From NCBI GenBank assembly GCA_016617785.1, contig JADILM010000001.1:1116001-1180000 (forward strand): DNA of 64,000 nt. Reading direction: 5' to 3'. Made by a program: the position numbers and the translations under genes. The notes below the pieces were generated by a model, which worked only from the letters and a program-made list of their open reading frames with translations, was not told the DNA's origin and did no database searches. The DNA is from Sporobolomyces roseus (taxonomy: Eukaryota; Basidiomycota; Microbotryomycetes; Sporidiobolales; Sporidiobolaceae). Of this stretch, positions 23,377 through 34,363 are shown in pieces (the first letter of the stretch is position 1; each line of letters opens with the position of its first letter).

Positions 23377-23608
23377 CCGTGCGAGTAGTCGGTAATATGT
23401 AACCACGTGATCACATTTCTCGAAGGTAGACTTTGTAGCTTTATCTGTTTGCAACGTAATTCGGGGTTTCTTTATTGACAGTCTCGTGGACGAGGAATAG
23501 GAAGTGCAAGGTGTGAGAGCGAGAGAGGTACGGAAAATGGGAGACGATAGAGGGAGGAAAAAAAAGGCAGGATGAAAAAGCATCTTGCTGGTTCTCGTTG
23601 ACTTTGCT

Positions 23609-25262
<1,654 letters not shown>

Positions 25263-25368
25263 CCCTGAGTTGAGGTCTAGAGGAGACAAGTGAAGTGGAG
25301 GAAGCAGAGTTAGTTATTCGTTTCGTAATCGTTTGAATCCCTCTCTTCTTCCTCTCTCTTCAAATGCT

Positions 25369-27235
25369 ATGCTTCGTTCACTCTATCCAATCCTACTACT
25401 CTACGCAACTCTCACCACTCGATCCCTAGCTACTCCCCCTCAATTCCCCTTCTCCCTTTCCCCTCTTCCTTCATCCGATCCACTCGTCAAATTCTCCTTC
25501 CCCTCTCTTTCATCCCTCCATCTAGCTCTCCAAGAACACTCGAAACTAGACACAGATATCTGGTACACCGGTTTCAACGACTCTTCGGATCAATGGGAAT
25601 TAATCTTTACTCTTACAACCTCCCTCCTCTCCTCCCCTCTCACTGATAATATCCCTCAAGAAACTTTGATCCCTTCCATCTCATCCCACCTCGCTCAACC
25701 GACTCAAGATCCCAAATTCCTCTCTCAATTCTCGTTCAACTCTCGTCGAAACTTTTCAAACGAATTCCTCGATTCCCTCGATTCTTCAATACATGATACT
25801 TATCATCCTTTTCAAGGGTTGCAAGAGATACTAGGTACGATTGAGGAGCGATGGGGGAGTGATTGGGTCAAGAGGGAGAGTTTGGGACAGAGTTACGAGG
25901 GGAGAAGGATCGAAGTTATTAAAGTATCAGATTATCGTACTCCATCTTCCTCCTCCTCTACAGGGATGGAGGAAGACGAGGAATTAGAAGAATTCGTATT
26001 TGTTGGAGGAAAGAGAAACAAGGGAGAGAAGGAGAAGAAAGATAAAATTGGGATCGTCGTGTATGGTGCACAACACGCGAGGGAATGGATCACTAGTTCT
26101 ACTATCCTTTACCTCGTACATTCATTACTCGTCGGATCTGGGGCGCATACAATTGAGAGCGTAGGAGGGGACAAGCTCACGAGGGAATTGTTGAAAAGAG
26201 TCGAATTCACTTTCATACCAGTTGCGAACGTACGTCCAGCTCTGTGCTGTCTACTTCACCCCTTTAGGCTGAGAAGTGTTGGTGCATGAGTGGACTACAG
26301 CCAGATGGATACGCCTACACCTGGACTTCCACTTCTCATCGACTCTGGCGCAAGAACCGTCAACCCCCTTCTTCCCTCCCCTCTTCCTCTTCCTCTTCCT
26401 CCGATCCGAAATGCTACGGAATCGATCTCAACAAGAATTGGAACTCGTCCTTCTCTCCCGGTTCAAACGAATGCTCTGATTCTTACCCTGGTTCGAAACC
26501 TTTCGAAGCGATCGAAACTTCTTTACTCTCTACCTATCTCGTCGATTCGAGCTCGAAAGAAGGAAATGGGACGAGAGTGAGAGCAGTGTTGGATTTACAT
26601 TCATTCGGTGAACAACGTACGTATCCTCCTCTCTTTTCCTTTCTCCCTTCCAAAGAAAGTTAATCCTTGTTTTTTCGCTGGAGGATAGTTCTTTACCCTT
26701 ATTCAGCAGACTGCGAGAACCCTCCTCCGACTAGCGAGAATCTGTTCGAAGCGTTATTGAGTGCGAATAAAGCGTTGAAAGGTGTGAGTGGGAGAGGTTG
26801 GAAAGTCGGGGAGAGTTGTAAAGTTGGGATTGGGGGCAAGGGGGAAGGATTGGATTGGGCTTGTGAATTTCCTCGCATCTCTTATTCGATTCCTGGGGTG
26901 AGGAGCTGATGGGTGAATTCGAGCGTTTAGACGAGGTTGCGAAAATTCCGTGGAGTTTCTCAGCGCAGTTGAGGGATGGAGGGATTTTCGGTGAGTGTCG
27001 CTCTTCCCTCTCTCGCCGGATAGACTAAGTGGTGCTGATGAACAATGGAGTGTGATTAGGTTTCTTGTTGCCTCCGAGGGAGATCAGACCTTCAGGAGAA
27101 GAGTTCAGCAGTGCTTTGAAAGCACTCTCGAAGTTCATCGTAGAGGTAGGCCTCTTCTCCGTTCACACGAGACTGAACTCACGCTGATCGTGGTCCGGAT
27201 GTTCGCGTCTACAGAAGGAAGGAGGGAAACGATGA
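25369..27235 (+). CDS. M14 metallocarboxypeptidase-like protein, ECM14-type, probably inactive
   Basis: Exons: 25369-26229, 26301-26616, 26689-26862, 26931-26990, 27060-27145, 27215-27235 (505 aa). A signal peptide, a propeptide-like region and an M14 fold are present. The zinc ligands are kept: His236 and Glu239 in GAQHAREWITS, and His387 in LDLHSFGEQLLYPY. Substrate Arg in HRLWRKNRQ is also kept. Two key positions differ: the family NRN is NKN (GIDLNKNWN), and the catalytic Glu of the FELRD block is Gln463 (WSFSAQLRDGGIFGFLLP). Fungal ECM14 proteins are known pseudo-carboxypeptidases of the wall/secretory route, and this looks like one. The intron at 26863-26930 was chosen because it restores DWAYE; the final short exon is less certain. 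Confidence 0.85.
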
Positions 27236-27619
27236 GATCTACGGTGCGAGATGCATCTCGTTTTCTCCGAGTCAAACTTCCAGGGCTGTAACATGATCAT
27301 AGCGTGTAGAATGTATGTAGCTACTTTCGTTGAACCAAGCACTCGCGAGCTAACAAGTAAGGAGAGCGCGAGTGATTGCTCTCTGTTTCATCGCGACTCT
27401 TTCTCGCTTTGCTGCTTTTCGTGACAAGCTCAGATTCATCAAAGCTGCCGACTACTCGACAAGACTTTAAAAGAACAGATACGGTAACCCCTTGATTGAC
27501 ATGATACTGATAGAAAAAAACAGTAAACAAACCCTCACACTCTGCGAATTACAAAAATCCTGATCCCATTCGAGAAACATTTACAACCCAATCACTCCGA
27601 AAACCCAGTCACATCTTTC

Positions 27620-29728
27620 TCACTGACCAACCGTTCTCCTCCCTGAAAACACCCCTCCACAATCCCACTTTTCTTTCTCCCTCCACAATCTCTCTGCGTT
27701 TTCCTTCCCAAACCAAACCTCTCTCCACTTCGTCTCATCCTCGAAATAATTACTCTCACTCGAATAACTCGCTTCGGGGTGTCCTAACGAGGAAGCGATT
27801 GAGCCGAGTTTCGAGGTGATCGAGTTGAGATAGAGTTTCAAGGAGGAGATGGTGGAGGACGGGGCGGTCGAAGGAAATGCGATGGGTAGATCAATGTGCC
27901 TATAGGAGGGAGAATGTGAGTGAGGTAAAAAAAAAAGAGGGAGGAGGAGCAGGAAGACGTACAGGAGTGTGGAGCGCCAAGCGGGATTCACTGAACTTGG
28001 AAATTCAGGTTCTCGCGCGACTGCGTTACCCGCGACTAAATACACGAGAGTCACAGATCAGTCAAAGCGCTCTTCAACAAGAGATGAGAGAGACTTACCT
28101 AGATGGACGATCGAAGGACTCTTGCTCTCTGCTAGGAAAGTGGACAGTTCGAGAGATTTCTGTTCGACGACTTGACGAGGAACTAATCGGGAACCTAGTA
28201 AGAGATTGATCCCTACTTCGTCGAGTGAATGAAGTGCTTCGGTAAACTCTGAGGATAGAGATCGAGTTCAAAGTCAATCCGACTGCAGTGGGATTCAGGG
28301 GAGAAGGAACAAGGGCTTACCTCCATTCCAGAGCTCGAACCAGGTTGAAGTCTCGTGATAGTGATAATCGATCTCGAGCGATGAATCGGCCTTGAAGGGT
28401 TCGAAGAATGTATCGAATTGTTCACGAGCGAGTGCGATATCGGAAGAAGGGAGGATGTAGGCGAAAGGAGTGGGAAGTGGTCGTCTCTGTTCGACACCGC
28501 AGACTTCATCTGTATTTTACGAGCTGATGAGAGCGTAGGATAACGTACGACATAAGTGTAACCAGCGAAAGGTCCAGCATCACTCAATTGAGGTTGGAGA
28601 TCAATCCAACCTTTGATCAATCGATTCCAACTCTCGTCTCCTTTCTCCTTCTCCGCATCACTGTTGACTGCAAACGTTCCAAAGATTCCAACGAATCCGT
28701 CGGGAATGGGAGAAGTCTTGAAGATTGTTTCGAGAATGACTCCGTAACTCGATGCGCCTCCTCCGAGTAAGGACTCGAAGAGTGAAGGATTCGAATGGCG
28801 TGAAGCGGTGATGATTGATCCATTGGCGATCACGAGGGTAAACTCGAGGACATCTGAGAAAGGTAAAACGGGATGAGCGAAACTCGAGCAGAGAGCTCGG
28901 TTGAACTTACTGTCAGCAGCTAGACCTAGCAGAGGTGCGAGAGGACCGTGACCTCCACCCAGAACAAATCCTCCTGCAGCTCCAACCGTCTTCGAAACTC
29001 CAGCGGGGACGAGTACTCCAGCTTCGTAAGCTGCGAGGTTTAAATCGTAGACCGTCGCTCCTGCTCCTGCTAAGATCGCTGATTGAGGTTCAGTACCATC
29101 TGGTGCACCAGCGGGAACGAATGCAGGGTCGAAAGAGGTCGAGGAGAGGTGATGGGTCCAAATAGTGAAGGTGTCTGAACCAGAAGACCTTCCGAGGCTG
29201 CGATTCGCAAAATCGAAGAGTCAGTTCGTCTTCACGTGCGGTTCTCAGACTCTCAGGGCTTACTAGTCATGTCCAGTATTCTTGATCCTCGACTTCAACC
29301 GGTGTTCCCTTGCGAACAAGACGGCTTGAACGACATCTTGAGAGTTCCTCGCATCAACCACGAATTTCGGAGTTCGATCTTTCGCTTCCTCTTTCGCTCC
29401 TTCGACCGACTGTGTCGTATTGAGCTCATCCAGCCCCAATCCGGTCTCAAAATTCAAGAACATGACTCCTCCAGGTTGGGAGATACGATATTTTGGGTCG
29501 AAGCAATCGAGTGCGATACATGGCAAAGGCGAAGGTTCGATGAGCCGGCCAGAGACCGAAGAGTTCAGAGAGTCCCAGGCTGCTTGATTTGGCCAACATG
29601 AGGAGGAGGGGAGGCAGTAGGAGGCGATCTCAGGAACCAAGGGAAATTGAGTGAGCGACTGTAGAGAACAGCGACATCAGATTCGCACGCGCTCTAGATG
29701 AGCTGATCGAGCTCACCTGTATACTCAT
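27620..29728 (-). CDS. FAD-linked oxidoreductase, berberine-bridge-enzyme-like
   Basis: Exons (complement): 27620-27899, 27963-28035, 28099-28248, 28321-28486, 28549-28853, 28911-29197, 29264-29658, 29717-29728 (555 aa). The FAD-binding PCMH domain has NTGHDYLGRSSGSD, GAGATVYDLNLAAYEAG and VGAAGGFVLGGGHGPLAPLL, the region that holds FAD, with the His of GHD as the usual covalent site. The BBE C-terminal part ends with AVNPAWR-like SSVNPAWRSTLL and a Tyr/Phe-Glu block (ESNYFEDETKWREVWFGKEN). Such enzymes oxidise sugars, alcohols or alkaloid-type compounds and are usually secreted. The 5' end is uncertain: the called first exon is 12 nt with no signal peptide, and an upstream exon overlapping the divergent PCD leader is possible (the frame stays open as VRSFLAM). 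Confidence 0.82.
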
Positions 29729-29833
29729 AGCAAGGAAGCTTCTTACCCTGTGAAGGGATTGAAGGAGAGAGCGGGGATTTCAAAACAGATCTCTCACCTC
29801 TTCCGCTCACCCGTCAAACCCGCAAACCAGTCC

Positions 29834-30308
29834 ATGTTGACTTTGGGCATCATCAAGAGACTCTTACACACCACTAGAGCCATGTCAGCAGCACCTACGA
29901 ACGCAGCACTTCGCAAGATTCCAGCGGAACAATCTTCCCTCAACTCGCTCTCTTCATCAGGTTGGATCTTGTCTGAACCGACTACCGCACATGGAGAGGA
30001 GGAAGGGAAACGATCACTATTGAGGGAGTACAAGTTCAAGGATTTCGGTCAAGCTTGGGGATTCATGAGTAGAGTCGCGTTGCAGGCAGAGAAACTAAAC
30101 GTACGCTCAACTCTGCTCAACTCATTCGAAATGCTCTCGAAGTTGCTGACTGAAAGTTGGATCGATATAGCATCATCCAGAGTGGAGTAACGTTTACAAC
30201 AAGGTCTCAATCACTTTGACAACTCACGATCAAGGAAACTCTCTCACTGCTCTCGACGTCAAGCTCGCAGAGAGGATCTCGAAAATCGCAGAGGATTACA
30301 AGCAGTAG
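29834..30308 (+). CDS. Pterin-4a-carbinolamine dehydratase
   Basis: Exons: 29834-30100, 30171-30308 (134 aa from the chosen ATG). The PCD/DCoH signature is intact across the junction: [19 protein letters not shown] followed by [12 protein letters not shown], giving the active-site His-His-Pro-Glu-Trp, then [19 protein letters not shown]. The enzyme dehydrates 4a-hydroxytetrahydrobiopterin after aromatic amino acid hydroxylation. The N-terminus [16 protein letters not shown] is basic and lacks acidic residues, so a mitochondrial form is plausible; the internal ATG at 29882 would give a cytosolic 118-aa form of classic length. Its start lies about 105 bp from the divergent FAD-oxidase start. 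Confidence 0.9.
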
Positions 30309-30962
30309 AATTGGAGGTGTCGGAGAAGGGCTTGGCGGAGATCGCGAGACCTAGTATCAAATTGCGACGGGAAGAATAGTGCGTTTTTCCATTCGAATCG
30401 TTTCTCTCCTCTGATTCAGCACTCATCATTCTTCATTCTGGTCGACAGCTGAAGTCAACCGTGTCTCCACTCGTATCGCATGGCCACTCTCTCTATCCCT
30501 TCATTCTGTCTTATACCCTCTCTCTCGTTCGACCTGCGTGGACTCTTTCGGGCGAGTTCCTTGCTCACCACTCTTCTTGGCTCCCATCTCGCCTTGAACT
30601 CCAGCGATGCTATTTCTCAGCTTCGATCTGTATACCATCGTCGGACGTGGTCAGCTACACGCATCTCTCAGAAACAACTTGTTGTAGTTTTGTTTCGTTC
30701 ATGATTTCGCAATTTTTACTACAACGTCGACACGCTCATATCTCGCTCGACTCTGACTCGTCGCGCGTCTCTACTTCTCTACTGTACAGAGACAGTCGAA
30801 AATGCCCCAGGTTCAGTCGTCAACTTTTTTTTGGCGCAGTGAGGAGCCCAAAAAAACTGTCGCAACGTCACTTTCGGATCCGAACCCTTCGAATCTCCTG
30901 CTCTCCTCTCTCTTCTTCTTCCTTCAACTTACACTTTCACATCACAAAGTTACGCTCACATC
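30309..30962. other. Intergenic/leader region, pyrimidine-rich
   Basis: Promoter and 5' leader of the following gene. A 216-codon + frame (30461-31111) runs through this Ser/Leu-coding pyrimidine-rich sequence and into the next gene's first intron in the wrong frame; it is not called. Confidence 0.45.
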
Positions 30963-31873
30963 ATGTACGCTCCTTTGTCCCTCTCTTCGCCTCTTCCTCT
31001 GCTGACCCCCCACATCTCTTCCCTCCCTTCCTCGGTGTTTTGGTTTCGTCACTCCCTCTCACAGGTCCGATTCATCTGCCACTCACCACACCCCTTACAA
31101 ATCCGAAGTAGTCTCCTCTTCCGAGACTCCCCGAACTTCGGACGCCGCTCCTCACTCGACTATTCCCGGATCTTCGTCGACCGCTGCTCCTCCAACTTCG
31201 ACCACCAACACTCGACCTGAAACCGAGACTTCCGCTCCTCCTCACCCAACCTCAAGGACTGCTACCGAGGGAGGAGAGGTCGCTTCGAGTGATCAACACC
31301 CTAAGGAAGGTGGAGCTCGACACGCTGATGTTGAGGGAGAGAGGGCTACAAACACTGAGACTCCCGAAGGAGCGTCAGCAAAGACTGAGTACCCTCCTCA
31401 AATGCACGCTGGTACGTTCTCCGACGCTATCGCGATGTTTTGGGGACGACTTGGGACTGATTTACGTTGAACGAATGAACACGAAAATAGGAAAAGCTGG
31501 ATTAGGACCTCACTACAACGATGGTTCGGGACTCGCTGACAAGGTCAAAGCCAAGTCTGAGATCATCAAGGGAAAGGTGAGCATCTCGACTGTTTCTCTC
31601 TCACGAAACAAACGAAGCTGATGTCGACGAACAATCATTTTCTAGCTCACCCACGACGAAAAGCTCGTCGAACAAGGTCACCTTCGTGAAACTGGTGCTC
31701 TCGCTGAGAAAGCTCGTCAATCCGAAGTTGCCGACGACAAGGACTCTCCTTTCGCTCGTCCCGATGATGGTGAGGTTGGAAAGAAGCCAGAGAACCCTAA
31801 AGCTGAGGATGTCAAGGAATCTGGACATGAAGCTAGGACTGCAGCTGCGACGTCGGGCACCAAGGCCGCTTAA
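30963..31873 (+). CDS. Hydrophilic CsbD-like stress protein
   Basis: Exons: 30963-30964, 31065-31411, 31491-31576, 31646-31873 (220 aa). The start codon itself appears to be split: AT (30963-30964), intron gtacgc...cacag, then G (31065), followed by SDSSATHHTPYKSEVV. The protein is highly hydrophilic, with many S/T/E/K/H and almost no hydrophobic residues. The central part GSGLADKVKAKSEIIKGKLT followed by HDEKLVEQGHLRETGALAEK resembles the Lys/Gly-spaced CsbD repeat found in stress proteins (sigma-B CsbD, fungal CsbD-like proteins). The role is not established. The alternative of translating straight through 30963 gives an unrelated Leu/Ser-rich frame that stops and does not join the conserved part. 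Confidence 0.72.
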
Positions 31874-32142
31874 AATCTGTTCGAGACCATCGTTGAATAC
31901 CCTTCATCTAAAGTAGTTTTGTAAATAAAAGGGCGAAAATGATAGTAATCTCGGTACACTCTTCTCAACAATGTTTCCTTCCTGTCGAGAGTCAGCAGAG
32001 TACCTTCTCGCTGTGCTCAGCTCCCCCTCTCTCTCATCAATCGCGTAAAGCATCGTCGTCTCTCTTCAAATTCGCAGAGCATAACGTAAAGAAGTACTGA
32101 GTTCTATTCTGCAGAGGTGGTATCGATATCTACGTTCAGGAT
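31874..32142. other. Convergent 3' intergenic region
   Basis: 269 bp between stop codons of convergent genes. GTAAATAAAAGG at about 31920 could act as a poly(A) signal for the upstream gene. Nothing else was seen. Confidence 0.4.
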
Positions 32143-33328
32143 CTAGAGATCTTGAGGAAGGTTGGGAGCGGGGAAGTCAACCGACATATGCTCGCTGCGA
32201 ATGAGAAGCAGAGATCAGTGTCGGAATCCAGCTAACGAGGAGAACAAAGAAGGTAACGTACTCGTAAGCCCGGTAGTAGATCTTGCGACCAGCTTGTTCA
32301 ATCTCCTCGACCTCCTCCTTGGTCAAATCGGGCAATTCTTGAGTCTGAGCCAACTTTTGAATCCTTCCTTCGTTTCCACTTGCCGTAACGGCGATAACAC
32401 CCTTCGCTCGAGTCCAGAGAAGGAGAGCTGCGGCGGCATCTACATCCTTTCCGGTTTCCTTCGAGAGACGTTCGGCGATACGTTCGAGAATAGGTTTGAT
32501 AGGACCTCCAGTCTTGTGTCGGAGAAGAGGGGATAAAGGTCCGTATGCCTCGACGAGGATGCCGTGCTTCTTTTGGATCTCGAGGATAGGGTCGAGGTGA
32601 GTGAGAACGTAAGGGTGGTATTCGAGTTGGTTGCAGACGGGCTTGTATTTCGCTTCGGGAAGGAGCTCGTTGAAATCTTGAAGTCGGAAGTTGGATACTC
32701 CGAGCGAGGCAGTGAGTTCACCCTTGTCCTTCATGTCTTCGAGGATCTTCCAGAATTCGACCAATTTGCCTTGGGGAGGAACGAAGGGGTTGTGGATCAA
32801 GATGAGATCAGGTTGAGTTCCGAGTTTCTCGATGGATTCCAAGACGTTCGCGCGAAGATCTTCGAGCTCGATACCAGCTTTGTTTGGGTCACCGTCGACG
32901 GTCGAGACTGCGTGGGATCTGGGGTCAGCTTCAATAAGAGCATTGCGAAGTCTTAGACTCACTTTTCGTCGTAAGGTAAATATCTTTTCGGTCAATCCCA
33001 GACTTGCTGATACATTCTCCAGTCTCCTTCTCGTTGTGGTAACCTTGGGCAGTGTCAACGTGTCTCAATCCACTGTTGAGTGCGATTTTACCACTTTCGA
33101 CTGCCGTCTTCTTTGCGTCTCCAGTACCTACGCGCAGAGATGTTTAAGGTCAGTTCAGCCCTGTCGTGTCAGAGACGCCCGAATGGTATCTCTTCGAGTT
33201 CGAAGGTAGGGGGGTGGGGGAATTCGATGAGGTCAAGTGGAGGAGAATAAGAACAGCGACTGACCGTTTCCCCAGGCGATGACAGGGATCTTTGTGCCGT
33301 CAAGCAAGTCGAATTTGGGAACTGCCAT
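32143..33328 (-). CDS. Aldo-keto reductase
   Basis: Exons (complement): 32143-32194, 32262-32907, 32963-33127, 33265-33328 (308 aa). The AKR catalytic tetrad is present: Asp and Tyr in HVDTAQGYHNE, Lys in YLTTK, His in LILIHNPF. The NADPH-binding C-terminal part has VIAVTASGNEGRIQKLAQ. LGVSNFRLQDFNELL and CNQLEYHPYV are standard AKR strands. Cytosolic NADPH-dependent reduction of carbonyls is expected; the substrate is unknown. The length is typical (about 300 aa). The second exon begins at the TC that restores the TTK-I-STVDG junction; the exact boundary there is inferred from phase. Confidence 0.92.
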
Positions 33329-33574
33329 TGTTGTTTCTGTTGGTTTGAGTGAGTGGTAGGAGAGAGAGGAAGCGAGTCTTCTTCGGTCGAGAAAATGACG
33401 AAATTTCGCAACGTAAATTGGGCGTCCGATTTCGCTCGACTGCACTCTTTCGGGGTCAGTAAAAAGTGGCCGCAGAGTCAGGTTCAGATCAGGGGGGATC
33501 CGAAGGTATGCGATCGGCCGCGGCGCCTAGCTTGAATGTAGTATATATATGTCTAATAGCTAACAGCTCGTATT

Positions 33575-33661
33575 GCTCGATTGATCTAGTTGGTTATGAT
33601 GCAGACCTAATACTTTAACAAGATTAGTCTGATGTCGGCGGTTCGATCCCGCCATTGAGCA
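33575..33661 (+). tRNA. tRNA-Ile(AAU) with a 13-nt intron
   Basis: The acceptor stem GCTCGAT pairs with ATTGAGC (one G-T), with discriminator A at 33661. The D arm is ATC/GAT with loop GG. The anticodon stem is CAGAC/GTCTG, and the T arm is GGCGG-TTCGATC-CCGCC with an intact B box. Anticodon AAT is at 33609-33611. Removing 33613-33625 (CTTTAACAAGATT), directly after position 37, leaves the canonical isoleucine loop CTAATAA. The intron pairs partly with the anticodon region (TAAT with ATTA), as archetypal nuclear tRNA introns do. A T6 run at 33691-33696 may terminate Pol III. Confidence 0.87.
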
Positions 33662-33690
33662 TTGCCTTTCGGCCGACGTGGTCGCCATTG

Positions 33691-33696
33691 TTTTTT
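33691..33696 (+). terminator. Pol III T-run downstream of tRNA-Ile
   Basis: Six consecutive T residues lie 30 nt after the tRNA 3' end. This is the first run of four or more T. Confidence 0.5.
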
Positions 33697-34363
33697 CACT
33701 TTTTGACCTTGTAGTTATCCGTTCCCCTAGCTCTGTGTGCGTACTCGTTTCCTACAAACTCACACTTGCCGATCGCATCAAGCATGTCACACAGTCCGCC
33801 GGTGATTACGAGGGCGAGAATCGAGATCGAGAGGCTAAGGTCTATAACCGATTTTCTACATTCGACTCGAGCCGGCCGTAACCGAAACTCAGTATTCTTA
33901 GTGTTCTCAGTCTATTGGTTGCGCTTGTAGTGAGAGTGAGCGAGCTCGGAAACGGGGCAGCGTCCACTGGTTGCGCCCGTTGTGTCTCGACATCCTTTGC
34001 AAATCTTGTTACTCACCATAGCTCAGACATTCGAGACGAGCCTTGCTGGTAAGGCAGACGCCATCATGCACCTTGATAGACTCAATAGGAGTCGCAGGAA
34101 TGACACTTGCATACTACTGCACTCATACTCAAGAGTCCCATTCAAGCATCAAAGAAGAAAAATCGATAAAATTTCGTAAACGAGTGTGGTTTCCAGCACA
34201 ACGCGCAAATCGTGGTCAAGCTGAGGCGGTATGTAAAAGGCCAAAAATGATGTAAAGAGATCGTTAAGTGAGCGAGTGAAAGTCGTCAAGAGAAAGTATG
34301 TTCAAAAGAATCCAGTGTCTGTGTTGTTTTGAGGTTATATCCTCGCGCGCTCCTTCTATTCGT
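33697..34363. other. Intergenic
   Basis: No supported gene. It contains GTTGCGCTTG / GTTGCGCCCG near-repeats (33916 and 33972), each preceded by a TTGG-like context, but no clear RNA gene could be folded. Confidence 0.35.

Noticed and set aside
26863..26935. Alternative 38-nt intron (26898-26935) in the M14 gene
   Set aside because: Keeps frame but destroys the conserved DWAYE block; the 68-nt intron 26863-26930 restores it.
28511..28548. Alternative 35- or 53-nt introns in the FAD oxidase
   Set aside because: They use weak donors. The 62-nt intron with a gtacgt donor and the acceptor at 28487 keeps frame and gives a coherent TPFAYILP strand.
30461..31111. 216-codon + open frame
   Set aside because: Ser/Leu/Phe-rich translation of a pyrimidine-rich leader that crosses the first intron of the CsbD-like gene in the wrong frame.
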